A DNA stretch of 64,000 bases from Sinomonas mesophila (GTDB taxonomy: Bacteria; Actinomycetota; Actinomycetes; Actinomycetales; Micrococcaceae), in NCBI RefSeq assembly GCF_001999765.1, contig NZ_KV908328.1:84780-148779 (forward strand), read 5' to 3'. The notes beneath the pieces were generated by a model that was not told the DNA's origin, searched no databases, and saw only the letters and a program-made list of their open reading frames with translations. Positions within the stretch are counted from its first letter, which is position 1; each line of letters begins with the position of its first letter. Shown here in pieces: positions 1 through 8,145 of the stretch. Position numbers and translations under genes: made by a program.

Positions 1-216
1 CAGTTCGAGCTCCTGCGCTATCTCATGGAGAACCCGCGCCGCGTGGTCAGCAAGGCCCAGATCCTCGACCGTGTGTGGCAGTACGACTTCGGCGGGCAAG
101 CCAACATCGTCGAGCTGTACATCTCCTACCTGCGCAAGAAGATCGACGTCGACCGCGCGCCCATGATCCACACGGTGCGCGGCGCCGGCTACGTCATCAA
201 GCCCGCGGAGGGGTGA
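1..216 (+). CDS. OmpR/PhoB-family response regulator, C-terminal part
   Basis: The 5' end lies outside the window; only the last 71 residues are present. They form a winged-helix DNA-binding domain: the recognition-helix region ends in SYLRKKID and the closing wing reads VRGAGYVI, both standard for OmpR/PhoB regulators. The receiver domain with its phospho-Asp is not visible. The stop codon abuts or overlaps the start of the following histidine kinase, so the two form one two-component operon. The stimulus cannot be read from this part; the pair resembles the actinobacterial MtrAB/TrcRS/PrrAB type only in general organisation. Confidence 0.93.
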   Translation, partial: QFELLRYLMENPRRVVSKAQILDRVWQYDFGGQANIVELYISYLRKKIDVDRAPMIHTVRGAGYVIKPAEG

Positions 217-224
217 GCGCGCGC

Positions 225-1730
225 ATGGGCACGCTGTCCGCCGCCGAGCGCCGCACCGGCAGCTCGTGGTGGAACCCCGACACGTGGCACCTGCGCACCA
301 AGCTCCTGCTCGCGACCATGTTCCTGCTCGTGGGCGTATGCACGGTCGTGGGAGCGCTCCTGTACGCCTTCATGGAGGGGCAGCTCACGCGACAGCTCGA
401 CGCCCAGCTCGCCCAGGCCAGCCGCCGGGCCGCGGAGTTCGGCGCCCCGCCCGGGCTGACCGGGAAGCGTCCGGACCCGCTCGAGGCGCGGGGCCAGGGT
501 GCCGGCACGCTCAACGCGCGGCTCAGCGGGGGCAGCGTCGAGGTCAGCGGCGTCCTCACCGCCGAGGGCAAGCGCATACCCCTCCGCCCATCGGACACCG
601 CCGTCCTCGCGCGCCTTCCCGTTGCCGAGGAGGTGGCGGCGCAGGGCCGGGGCGCCGACGGCCTCGAAGCAGTGAACCGCTCGCTGAGCACCGGCGACTA
701 CCGCCTCGTCGCCGTCGAGACCTCCTACGGCGACGTCGTCGTCACCGGTCTGCCGCTGTCGCAGAAGCAGGCCACGCTCGGCGCGCTCGTCGTCACGACG
801 GGGCTCGTCTCAGCGGCCGGGCTCGTGCTCGCCGGCCTCCTCGGGGGCTGGATCATACGGCGCACGATGGCCCCGCTCGAGCAGCTCTCGGCGGTCGCCG
901 GTCAGGTTGCCCGACTGCGGCTCGACTCCGGCGAGGTCGCCCTCGCCGTCCGCGTCCCGGCGTCGGCCGCCCACCCCACCACCGAAGTGGGGCAGGTCGG
1001 CCAGGCGCTCAACCGCATGCTCGACAACGTCGCCGGCGCGCTCCAGGCCCGCCAGGCCTCGGAGACGAAGGTCCGGCAGTTCGTCGCGGACGCCTCGCAC
1101 GAGCTCCGCACGCCGCTCACGGCGATCCGCGGCTACACCGACATGCTGCGGCTCACCGAACCGCTCACGGCGCAGGGCTCCGAGTCCTTGGGGCGCGTCG
1201 AGAGCCAATCGCTGCGGATGAGCCGCCTCGTCGAGGACCTCCTCCTGCTCGCGCGGCTCGACGAGGGCCAGCCGCTCACGCTCGGTGCCGTGGACCTCAC
1301 GCAGCTGCTCGTCGAGACCGTCACCGATCAGAAGGTCATCGCTCCGGACCACGTGTGGAGGCTCGAGCTGCCCGACGAGCCCATCGACGTCCGCGCCGAC
1401 GGCGCGAAGCTCCACCAAGTCCTCGTCAACCTGCTCTCCAACGCGCGCAAGCACACGCCCGCCGGGACCACGGTGACCGCGGCCGTCGCGCGCTCGGGCC
1501 GGGGCGACGCCGTCATCACCGTCACTGACGACGGACCCGGGATCCCTCCCGAGCTCCAGGAGCGCGCCTTCGCGCGGTTCGCCCGGGCGGACATGGCGCG
1601 CTCGGGGCACGAGGGATCGACGGGGCTCGGGCTCGCGATCGTCCAGGCGATTGTCGAGGCCCACGGCGGCACGGTCGAGCTCATGTCGCGGCCCGGGCGG
1701 ACCGAGTTCGCCGTCCGCCTTCCGGCGTAG
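225..1730 (+). CDS. Sensor histidine kinase, partner of the upstream regulator
   Basis: A 501-residue membrane kinase. TM1 lies near residues 28-50, followed by an extracytoplasmic sensor loop of about 135 residues, TM2 near 186-208, a HAMP linker, then the H-box with phospho-accepting His near 292 (DASHELRTPLTAIRGY). The ATPase domain has the N-box NLLSNARKH (near 402), DDGPGIP (near 435) and GSTGLGLAIV (near 464). All catalytic boxes are intact. ATG at 225 is chosen; a GTG at 213 overlaps the upstream stop (GTGA) and is an alternative, but the purine-rich GGAGGGG at 207-213 would sit on it. The last 50 bp overlap the convergent transporter gene. It should phosphorylate the upstream response regulator; the ligand is unknown. 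Confidence 0.92.
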   Translation: MGTLSAAERRTGSSWWNPDTWHLRTKLLLATMFLLVGVCTVVGALLYAFMEGQLTRQLDAQLAQASRRAAEFGAPPGLTGKRPDPLEARGQGAGTLNARLSGGSVEVSGVLTAEGKRIPLRPSDTAVLARLPVAEEVAAQGRGADGLEAVNRSLSTGDYRLVAVETSYGDVVVTGLPLSQKQATLGALVVTTGLVSAAGLVLAGLLGGWIIRRTMAPLEQLSAVAGQVARLRLDSGEVALAVRVPASAAHPTTEVGQVGQALNRMLDNVAGALQARQASETKVRQFVADASHELRTPLTAIRGYTDMLRLTEPLTAQGSESLGRVESQSLRMSRLVEDLLLLARLDEGQPLTLGAVDLTQLLVETVTDQKVIAPDHVWRLELPDEPIDVRADGAKLHQVLVNLLSNARKHTPAGTTVTAAVARSGRGDAVITVTDDGPGIPPELQERAFARFARADMARSGHEGSTGLGLAIVQAIVEAHGGTVELMSRPGRTEFAVRLPA

Positions 1731-2589
1731 GGCCGCCGTCCCGCCCGCTCGGCCGCGTCGCGAGGAACGTCCCGGCGAGCACGAGGACCGCCCCTGCCCC
1801 GATGAGCAGGGTGAGCGGGTCGCCGTGCAGCGCGACCCCCAGGGCGAGGGCGACGACGGGGTTCACGTACGCGATCGCCGTCGCCCGGGAGGGGCCCGCC
1901 GCGGCGATGAGCCGGAAGAACAGCAGGAAGGCGAGCGCCGTGCACAGCAGCCCGAGGAGCGCGAGGGAGCCCAGAGCCGTCACGCTCGGAACCTCGGCGG
2001 GCCAGGTGAGCGACGCGAAGGGAGCCGAGATCACGGCGGCGATGCTCAGACACACGGCCGTGAGTGACAGCGGCGGGACCTCGCGCAGCCGGACGGCGGC
2101 GATCTGCGGAGCGACGCCATAGCCGAGCGCGACGAGCAGCATCTCGATGACGGGCCACGCGCCCGAGGCCTCCATCCCGCCCCCGCCGAGCGCCACGACG
2201 CCGCCGACGGCCAGCACGAGGCCCAGGACGCGCACGCGGCCGATCCGGCCCTCGAGCCCCGTCGCGCGGGCCACGACGAGCGCGATGACCGGCGCGAACG
2301 CGATGAGGAGGCCCGCGAGCGAGCTTGTGATGTGCCGCTCCGCGTCGCTGAGCAGGAACCACGGGCCGACCATCTCGATGAGCGCGAAGGCGAGCACGGG
2401 CCAGCGGTGCTCCCACACCGCGCGCAGGCCGCGCCAGGCGAACGGCAGGAGGACGACGGCGCCGACCGCCGTCCGCGCGAACACGACAACGGCGGGGCTC
2501 ACCTCCTCGACGGCCTCGCGGATGAGGAGGTAGGGAACGCCCCAGATGACGCCCATGGCAACGAAGAGGCCCCACGTGCGGCGGGTCAT
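1681..2589 (-). CDS. EamA-family (DMT superfamily) membrane transporter
   Basis: A 302-residue, strongly hydrophobic protein with about ten predicted membrane helices arranged as two repeats of five, the EamA/DMT pattern. The start is MTRRTWGLF, followed at once by the first helix; the frame is open further upstream but that part lacks membrane character. The C-terminus is a short Arg/Gly-rich cytoplasmic tail. Such proteins export amino acids or small metabolites; nothing visible fixes the substrate. It converges on the histidine kinase and shares 50 bp of 3' coding sequence with it, so the two transcripts are antisense over that stretch. Confidence 0.85.
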   Translation of the reverse strand: MTRRTWGLFVAMGVIWGVPYLLIREAVEEVSPAVVVFARTAVGAVVLLPFAWRGLRAVWEHRWPVLAFALIEMVGPWFLLSDAERHITSSLAGLLIAFAPVIALVVARATGLEGRIGRVRVLGLVLAVGGVVALGGGGMEASGAWPVIEMLLVALGYGVAPQIAAVRLREVPPLSLTAVCLSIAAVISAPFASLTWPAEVPSVTALGSLALLGLLCTALAFLLFFRLIAAAGPSRATAIAYVNPVVALALGVALHGDPLTLLIGAGAVLVLAGTFLATRPSGRDGGPTPEGGRRTRSARAAT

Positions 2590-2764
2590 GGGCAGCCTCG
2601 CCGAAAGGACCACGCGGATGAGGTGCAGATCACTCGACCACCATAGGAGCCCTCTCCGACAGACGTCACGCTTCGGGCAGGGCCGAATCCTCGCGGCCCC
2701 CCGCGCCGCCAACGCCCCGCACGCGGCGGTCGACGGCGAGGCCCACGATGCCGCGGGGATCCCC

Positions 2765-3348
2765 GTGTTCGACCTCGTGATCCCCGTGTACAACGAGGAG
2801 CGATGCGCTCCGGACGGCCTGGCTCGCCTCGGAAGCGCCCGTGCTCGCCTATGTCGACGCCGCCCTCCCCGTGGACCTCGGCGCGCTCGGAGCCCTCCTC
2901 GCACCCGTGCTCACGGGCGATGCGGACCTCGCCGCGGGGACCCGTGTTGCCCGCTCGTCACGGGCGAGGCGGCGCCCCGGGAGGGCCGCCGCCTCGCGCG
3001 CCTACAACACGCTCCTGCGCGCCGTCTTCGCCACCGGCCTCGGCGACGCCCAGTGCAGCCTCAAGGCGATCCGCGCCGACGCCGCGCGCGTGCTCCTGCC
3101 GCATGCGACCGACCCCAACTGGTTCTTCGACACCGAGCTCCTGGTGCTCGCCGAACGGTGCGGGCTCGTGTGCCGCGAGGTGCCGGTGGCCTGGACCGAG
3201 CCCGTGGCGGAGGTTGACCTCGTGCGCACCGCACTGACGGACGCGCGGGGCGTGGTCCGGCTCGCCCGGGGTCTCGCCTCTGGCCGGGTCCCGGTGGAGG
3301 CCCTCCGGCGGGAGATTGCCGGGCTGCGACGACCGCTCGGCCAGGCGC
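2765..3348 (+). pseudogene. Decayed family-2 glycosyltransferase (dolichyl-phosphate mannosyltransferase type)
   Basis: Two pieces of one glycosyltransferase are visible in different frames. The first piece (about 2765-2803) reads VFDLVIPVYNEER, the usual N-terminal GT2 signature. It is joined directly to a second piece in another frame, readable from about 2805, that begins RTAWLASEAPVLAY and runs through GDAQCSLKAIR and NWFFDTELLVLAER to DARGVVRLARGL. In intact relatives these parts are separated by roughly 60-70 residues of nucleotide-binding domain, so an internal out-of-frame deletion is inferred. The metal-binding DxD region also reads VDAALPVDL where relatives have an aspartate pair. 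The second frame has no stop of its own and runs on through the next gene. This is almost certainly non-functional. Confidence 0.8.
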
Positions 3349-3477
3349 GTTCCGCGGGCGCGAAAAAAAGCTTTGCGTTCCGCGTGACCTCCCGGGGGCC
3401 CGCATCGGTTGAGAGAGTGTCGGCCGCCCCCGAGCGGCCGCCCACAGACCTGAACGCCAATTCCCAGGAGCACGAGC

Positions 3478-4068
3478 ATGTCCCTCTTCACCCTCATCGC
3501 CTCGAGCAAGCTCGCCGCAAGCGCCGTTGCCCTCGGCACCCTCGCCGTCGGCGGCGTCGGCACCGCTGCGTACACCGGCGCGCTGCCGGAGCCCGTCCAG
3601 CAGGCGGCCCACGAGCTCATCGGTGCCCCGGCCCCGAGCGTCGAGGACATCGTCTCGGCCGCCCCGGAGCTGCCGACGGCCGCGCCGTCCGCCTCGCCGT
3701 CCGCTGCCGCCGAGGCCAAGGCCTCCGCTGCCCCCGTCGGCCCGGACGCCCTCGGCCTCGAGGCCGCCGCCCTGTGCAAGGCCTTCGGCGCGGGCGGCCT
3801 CGACGTCTCCTCCGTCGCCTACCGCAACCTGAGCGCTGCGGCCCAGGGCGAGGCGAACATCGGCGCGTACTGCGAGGTTGCCGGCACGTCGGCGGGCGTC
3901 GGGGCCGAGGCCGGCGTGGACGCCCAGGCCGAGGTCGGCGCCTCCCTGCCGGACGCCGCCAAGGCTCTTCCGTCGCTGCCGGCCGAGGCCGCCGTCCCCA
4001 CCGCTCCGGCGCTGCCCTCCGCCCCGGCTGTGGACGCCCAGAACCTCCCCTCGACCGACCTCCGCTAG
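3478..4068 (+). CDS. Ala/Pro-rich single-pass secreted or anchored protein, unknown function
   Basis: A 196-residue protein with a good ribosome site (AGGAG ending 7 nt before ATG). Residues about 10-33 form a hydrophobic segment (ASAVALGTLAVGGVGTAAYT) acting as membrane anchor or signal. A motif ALPEPVQQAAHELIGAP follows, then a low-complexity Ala/Pro/Ser region. A short central section holds two cysteines (AALCKAF and GAYCEVA). I do not recognise a catalytic domain. Proteins with this hydrophobic-segment and LPEPVQ-AH-IGAP pattern occur beside ECF sigma factors in actinobacteria (recollection, not a search). A sigma gene follows after 117 bp, so a role in the same cell-envelope signalling unit is plausible but unproven. 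Confidence 0.75.
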   Translation: MSLFTLIASSKLAASAVALGTLAVGGVGTAAYTGALPEPVQQAAHELIGAPAPSVEDIVSAAPELPTAAPSASPSAAAEAKASAAPVGPDALGLEAAALCKAFGAGGLDVSSVAYRNLSAAAQGEANIGAYCEVAGTSAGVGAEAGVDAQAEVGASLPDAAKALPSLPAEAAVPTAPALPSAPAVDAQNLPSTDLR

Positions 4069-4079
4069 TAGTTCTCGGG

Positions 4080-4128
4080 TAGGCTGTCTGACCGTGTGCG
4101 CCCCTGGCCCCGTCGGGGGCGCGCACGG
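4080..4128 (+). promoter_or_regulatory. Probable -10 box and 5' hairpin ahead of the sigma gene
   Basis: TAGGCT at 4080-4085 is a good actinobacterial -10 box; transcription would start near 4091-4092. The first bases of such a transcript form a strong stem: 4092-4104 pairs with 4116-4128 over 13 positions with one G-U pair. There is no T-run after the stem, so it could be a 5' UTR stabiliser or attenuator, or a weak terminator for the preceding gene. Confidence 0.45.
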
Positions 4129-4185
4129 TGGACGTATCCAGTCCCGCGCGGACGTTGCGCGCGGGCAATGAGGAGAGGGGACGGC

Positions 4186-4833
4186 TTGCAGCTGTGGAAG
4201 GAACGCCGCCGCGCACGGGCGCCTGAGGACGCCGACACCGCGGGCGAGCTCTTCACCACCGCGTACCGCACGCTCTCCCCTGCCATCCTGGGCTACCTCC
4301 GTGCCCGGGGCGTCGACGACCCCGAGGCCGTCACCCAGGACGTCTTCCTCGCCTTCTACACGCGCATCACACCTCAGCCGGAGGCCGGGAACGAGGCCGG
4401 GGCCGACGTCGTGAGCACCGTCGACAGCGACGGCAGGCCCGAGGATCCGTCCGCGGCGCGTCCGCGCCTGACCGGCGGGCTCGACGGGGCCAAGGCCCTC
4501 CTCTTCACCATCGCCCACTCGCGGGCCGTGGACCACCACCGCCGGCGGGGCCGCACGCCGTCCCTCGTTCCCCACGAGGCCGAGACGGATCCCCGCACTG
4601 CCCCCGCGACCCCCGAGGACCTGACGATGTCCCAGCAGGACACGCTCCAGCTCCTCGGCTCCCTGACCGAGGACCACCGCGAGGTCCTGCTCCTGCGCGT
4701 CGTCGCCGACCTCTCGATCGAGCAGACCGCGGACATCATGGGCAGGTCCACCGGCGCCGTCAAGCAGCTCCAGCGCCGGGCGCTCGACGCCCTCAAGACC
4801 CACGCGCTGAGAACGGAACTGAGTCCCGCATGA
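4186..4833 (+). CDS. ECF-type RNA polymerase sigma factor
   Basis: A 215-residue sigma-70 family protein. Region 2 is near the N-terminus (ELFTTAYRTLSPAILGY, then VTQDVFLAFYTRI) and region 4 at the C-terminus (EDHREVLLLRVVADLSIEQ and the recognition helix STGAVKQLQRRALDALK). The two are separated by an unusually long linker of about 80 residues. TTG at 4186 is preferred because GGAGAGGGG sits 5 nt before it; an in-frame ATG at 4168 would place that ribosome site inside the gene. It overlaps the next gene by ATGA, so the pair is translationally coupled, as expected for a sigma factor and its regulator. Confidence 0.88.
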   Translation: MQLWKERRRARAPEDADTAGELFTTAYRTLSPAILGYLRARGVDDPEAVTQDVFLAFYTRITPQPEAGNEAGADVVSTVDSDGRPEDPSAARPRLTGGLDGAKALLFTIAHSRAVDHHRRRGRTPSLVPHEAETDPRTAPATPEDLTMSQQDTLQLLGSLTEDHREVLLLRVVADLSIEQTADIMGRSTGAVKQLQRRALDALKTHALRTELSPA

Positions 4834-5528
4834 ACGCCACCCGTGACCAGGACGGCCTGGGCGCCGTCGACCAGCTGCTCGCCGAGCTCAAGGCCGACGA
4901 CGCCGCCGTCCTTCGGCCCGTGCTGACGGGCCTCCGTTCGCTCGGCAAGGGCGACCCCGTCGAGCCCAGCCCCGCCGTCAGGGCCCTCCTCGCCTCCGCC
5001 GACGAGGCCCCGGCCGCCCCCGTCGTAAGCCTCGACGCCGCCCGTGAGAAGCGAGGCCGCAGGACGGCCGGCGGCCGCCGCCGCACGCTCGTCGCGTCGC
5101 TCGCCCTGACCGGCGTCCTCGGTGTGGGAACCGCCGCCGCGGCCGTGGCCGATGCCGGCTTCCGGGAGAGCCTCAGCCAGGGGATCGCGACGATCGTCGG
5201 CACCATCACCGGCAGCCCTGCCCCCGCCCCGGCACCGCAGTCGCCGCCTGCACCCGAGCTGCCCGCGTCCGCGGATGTGGCCACCGAGATTCCGGCGGCA
5301 CCGACGCCCACGTCGGCTCCCACGACGCCGGGCGCGGCGACCGCCCCGGCCGGGGCCCCGGCGTCGTCCGCTGCCCCCACCCAGGGGCTCAACGCCCCGA
5401 GCCTGCCGAGCCTGCCGATCGACGCGCCGCTCACCCCGCCGACGCTTCCCGCCGAGCTCCCCGCCCCGCCGGCGGGCACGCTGCCGTCGGCGGACACCGG
5501 CGGGGTCTCCGGGACGCGGGTGCCGTAG
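4830..5528 (+). CDS. Probable membrane-bound anti-sigma partner, Pro/Ala-rich exterior
   Basis: A 232-residue protein coupled to the sigma gene by an ATGA overlap. Residues 1-75 look cytoplasmic: a helical part (LLAELKADDAAVLRPVLTGL) then a Pro/Ser/Ala segment ending AVRALLA. A basic stretch (KRGRRTAGGRRR) precedes one membrane helix near 88-108. The rest is a Pro/Ala/Ser/Thr-rich extracytoplasmic region of about 120 residues that probably crosses the wall. Size, order and topology fit an anti-sigma factor. No zinc-binding HxxxCxxC motif is seen, so it is not a ZAS-type anti-sigma factor, and the assignment rests on context. Confidence 0.7.
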   Translation: MNATRDQDGLGAVDQLLAELKADDAAVLRPVLTGLRSLGKGDPVEPSPAVRALLASADEAPAAPVVSLDAAREKRGRRTAGGRRRTLVASLALTGVLGVGTAAAAVADAGFRESLSQGIATIVGTITGSPAPAPAPQSPPAPELPASADVATEIPAAPTPTSAPTTPGAATAPAGAPASSAAPTQGLNAPSLPSLPIDAPLTPPTLPAELPAPPAGTLPSADTGGVSGTRVP

Positions 5529-5558
5529 CTGCCCCGCGCCTCGGGGACGGCCCGCGGG

Positions 5559-6194
5559 CTATTTCGCGAGGCCGTACAGCCGATCGCCGGCGTCGCCGAG
5601 GCCCGGGACGATGTAGGCCTTCTCGTTGAGCCGCTCGTCGATCGAGGCGAGCACGATCGTGACGTCCTGGTCCGAGAGCTCCTCCTCGAGCGTCGCGAGG
5701 CCCTCCGGGGCGGCGAGGAGGCAGATGCACGTGACGTCCGAGGCGCCGCGGCGGAAGAGGAACTTGATGGCCTCCCGCAGCGTACCGCCCGTGGCGAGCA
5801 TCGGGTCCAGCACGAACACCTGACGGCCCGTGAGGTCCTCGGGCAGGCGCTCGGCGTAGGTGATGATGTCGAGCGTCTCCTCGTCCCTGGCCATGCCGAG
5901 GAAGCCGACCTCCGCCGTCGGGACAAGCTTGACCATGCCCTCGAGCATGCCGAGCCCCGCGCGCAGGATCGGCACGACGAGCGGCGTGGGCTTGCGGAAC
6001 GTGGTGCCCACGGTGGTCGCGATGGGCGTCTCGATCGTGACGGGCTGCGTGCGCACGTCCCGCGTGGCCTCGTACGCGAGGAGCGTCACGAGCTCCTCGG
6101 CCAGCTGCCGGAACACCGGGCTGGGCGTGTTCTTGTCCCGCAGGACGGTCAGCTTGTGGGCGACGAGAGGGTGATCCACGACCAGTGTGCGCAT
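5559..6194 (-). CDS. upp: Uracil phosphoribosyltransferase
   Basis: A 211-residue enzyme of normal length for the family, converting uracil and PRPP to UMP in pyrimidine salvage. The PRPP-binding loop is seen as DPMLATGGT, and the uracil-binding C-terminal part ends [15 protein letters not shown], both diagnostic. The gene is probably leaderless: a TAGCTT -10 box (6202-6207 on the minus strand) lies 7 nt before the ATG and no ribosome site is visible. It converges with the anti-sigma gene, 30 bp apart; a small inverted repeat (CCCCG/CGGGG) lies between them. Confidence 0.97.
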   Translation of the reverse strand: MRTLVVDHPLVAHKLTVLRDKNTPSPVFRQLAEELVTLLAYEATRDVRTQPVTIETPIATTVGTTFRKPTPLVVPILRAGLGMLEGMVKLVPTAEVGFLGMARDEETLDIITYAERLPEDLTGRQVFVLDPMLATGGTLREAIKFLFRRGASDVTCICLLAAPEGLATLEEELSDQDVTIVLASIDERLNEKAYIVPGLGDAGDRLYGLAK

Positions 6195-6213
6195 GCGGGA
6201 AAAGCTATCAGTC

Positions 6214-7014
6214 TCAGGATGCGGACGGTGACGACTCCGGCGAACCGCTGTCGATGTCGCCGCCGTCGGGCGGGCCGGATGTGCTCTCCCGGGACTGCCG
6301 GAGGGCCCGTGCCACTGCGCGCCGGTCGCGCACGACGCGGAACACCCGGTGGGCGAAGATCACCATGCTCAGCCACGCGAGGCCGAGGAACCAGGCCGCA
6401 AGGACGTCCGTGAGCCAGTGGTGGCCGAGGTACACGCGCGAGAACCCCATCGCGAACGCGTAGAGGCCGCCGAGGGCGATGGCCGCCGCGCGCTGCCACC
6501 CGCCCTGGAGCCGGAGGCACACGAGGTAGACGACGATGCCGGCCAGGACCGTCGCGTTGAGCGTGTGCCCGCTCGGGAACGACGCCGAGTATTCGTACGG
6601 CGCGACGGCGGACTCGAGCGGGGGCCGGGTCCTGCCCGTGAGGCCCTTGCCGAAGGCGGTCACGAGGAGCGAGCCCGCCGCCGCGGCCGGCATGAGGACG
6701 AGGGCCCGCCAGTGCCGGGTGCGGATCGCGATCAGGAGCATGGCCGCGGCCGCCGTGATGGGGGCGACGATGCCACCGCCGAGGTTCGTGAAGGCCGTGA
6801 TCGCCGCCATGAGCTCGGGCGTCCGCGATCCGACCGCCGCCTCGAGCACCGGCTGGTCCATCGACCAGAGCGCGCCCCTCTCGACGACCGACTCGTAGAC
6901 CTCGCCGCCGGCCCAGCTGAAGCCGAGCGTGAGCGCCGCCCCCACCGCGAGCAGCGTCCACATCGAGGCGTTGGGCCCCAGCCGGTGGGCCAGGGCATCG
7001 ATCAGGCGGCGCAC
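6214..7014 (-). CDS. PAP2-family membrane phosphatase
   Basis: A 266-residue integral membrane protein with about six helices and the three type-2 phosphatidic acid phosphatase signatures in order: [14 protein letters not shown] (in [10 protein letters not shown]) and [13 protein letters not shown] with catalytic His and Asp. The active site should face outward. Likely substrates are undecaprenyl pyrophosphate or a lipid phosphate; the sequence does not separate these. The C-terminus is a Ser/Pro/Asp-rich tail. It lies upstream of upp on the same strand, 19 bp apart, but upp has its own promoter. Confidence 0.92.
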   Translation of the reverse strand: MRRLIDALAHRLGPNASMWTLLAVGAALTLGFSWAGGEVYESVVERGALWSMDQPVLEAAVGSRTPELMAAITAFTNLGGGIVAPITAAAAMLLIAIRTRHWRALVLMPAAAAGSLLVTAFGKGLTGRTRPPLESAVAPYEYSASFPSGHTLNATVLAGIVVYLVCLRLQGGWQRAAAIALGGLYAFAMGFSRVYLGHHWLTDVLAAWFLGLAWLSMVIFAHRVFRVVRDRRAVARALRQSRESTSGPPDGGDIDSGSPESSPSAS

Positions 7015-7058
7015 GCTTCCTCCCCAGGTCGACTGGCCTCGAACCTATCATTGGAGCC

Positions 7059-7595
7059 ATGCCCGCCCCCGAGACCACCGACCTCGACGCCGATGCCGGC
7101 CCCCTCGGCCAGGACCGGCGGCACGAGGCCTGGATGCGGCTCGCGCTCGATCAGGCCCGGGCGGCGGAGGAGACCGGAGACGTGCCGATCGGGGCTATCG
7201 TGGTCGGTCCAGACGGCGGGGTGCTCGCCGTCGGGCGCAACGAGCGTGAGGCCGTGGGCGACCCGACCGCGCACGCCGAGGTCCAGGCCATCCGGGGGGC
7301 CGCGGCGCGGCTCGCGCACGACGGCGCCGGGGACGGCTGGCGGCTCGAGGACTGCACGCTCGTGGTCACGCTCGAGCCGTGCGCGATGTGCGCCGGCGCG
7401 ATCGTCCTCGCACGGATCCCCAGAGTCGTGTTCGGGGCCTGGGACGAGAAGGCCGGGGCGGCGGGGAGCGTGTTCGACATCCTGCGTGAGCGGCGGCTCA
7501 ACCACTGGGTCGAGGTGTTCAGCGGTGTCCTCGCGGACGAGTGCGGGGACCTCCTCCGGGCGTTCTTCGAGAAGCACCGGCAGCCCGGGCAATGA
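7059..7595 (+). CDS. tadA: tRNA-specific adenosine deaminase
   Basis: A 178-residue cytidine-deaminase-fold enzyme that makes inosine at the wobble base of tRNA-Arg(ACG). The zinc site and catalytic Glu are visible as HAEVQAIRGAA and PCAMCAGAIVLARI; the family-typical GAWDEKAGAAGS follows. The first 20 residues are an acidic extension. A TATCAT -10 box at 7046-7051 lies 7 nt before the ATG, so the mRNA is probably leaderless (a GGAG in that gap could also help). The divergent PAP2 gene starts 44 bp away. A sigma factor gene begins 46 bp downstream and may be co-transcribed. Confidence 0.94.
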   Translation: MPAPETTDLDADAGPLGQDRRHEAWMRLALDQARAAEETGDVPIGAIVVGPDGGVLAVGRNEREAVGDPTAHAEVQAIRGAAARLAHDGAGDGWRLEDCTLVVTLEPCAMCAGAIVLARIPRVVFGAWDEKAGAAGSVFDILRERRLNHWVEVFSGVLADECGDLLRAFFEKHRQPGQ

Positions 7596-7641
7596 CACTG
7601 GCCGAAGTCGACCTCACATTCCGGGCCCCTGCGGCGTCTGC

Positions 7642-8145
7642 ATGGTGATGGACACGAAACAGCCCTTCGAGAAGCTCGTCGAGCTCCACGGCGCGACGGT
7701 GCTGAGGGTGTGCCGCGCCGTCGTCGGGCCGGGCGAGGCGGACGACGTGTGGCAGGAGACCTTCCTCTCGGCCTTGCGCGCCTACCCGGAACTGCCCGCG
7801 GACGCGAACCACGAGGCCTGGCTCGTGACGATCGCGCACCGGCGCTCGCTCGACTCCGTCCGCGCCGCCGGGAGGAGGGCGATGCCCGTGGGCGAGATGC
7901 CGGACGGTCGCTCGCCGCTCGGCAACCCGGGCCCGGACGGCGACGGCGTGTGGGACCAGGTGGCGCGGCTGCCAGACAAGCAGCGGCGCGTCATCGCCTA
8001 CCGATACCTCGCAGACCTGCCGTTCGCCGACATCGCCGGGATCCTCGGCGGCACGCCCGCCGCCGCGCGCCGCTCGGCGGCGGACGGGCTCAAGAAGCTC
8101 CGGACCCTCATGGCGGAGACGCCGCCGCAAGGAGGAACACCATGA
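7642..8145 (+). CDS. Short ECF sigma factor of the alkylation-repair operon
   Basis: A 167-residue sigma-70 family protein. Region 2 is seen as VCRAVVGPGEADDVWQETFL and AWLVTIAHRRSLDSVR; region 4 as LPDKQRRVIAYRYLADLPF with helix-turn-helix DIAGILGGTPAAARRS. Start ATG 7642 is used; ATG 7648 is in frame and neither has a strong ribosome site. The stop overlaps the start of ogt (ATGA), and ogt, alkB and tag follow on the same strand with almost no gaps. It therefore probably controls, and is controlled with, DNA-alkylation repair. No anti-sigma gene is adjacent. Autoregulation is inferred, not shown. Confidence 0.87.
   Translation: MVMDTKQPFEKLVELHGATVLRVCRAVVGPGEADDVWQETFLSALRAYPELPADANHEAWLVTIAHRRSLDSVRAAGRRAMPVGEMPDGRSPLGNPGPDGDGVWDQVARLPDKQRRVIAYRYLADLPFADIAGILGGTPAAARRSAADGLKKLRTLMAETPPQGGTP

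Noticed and set aside
3061-4803. Long antisense frame across the sigma gene region
   Set aside because: It overlaps three better supported genes and its product is only Arg/Gly/Ala-rich low complexity.
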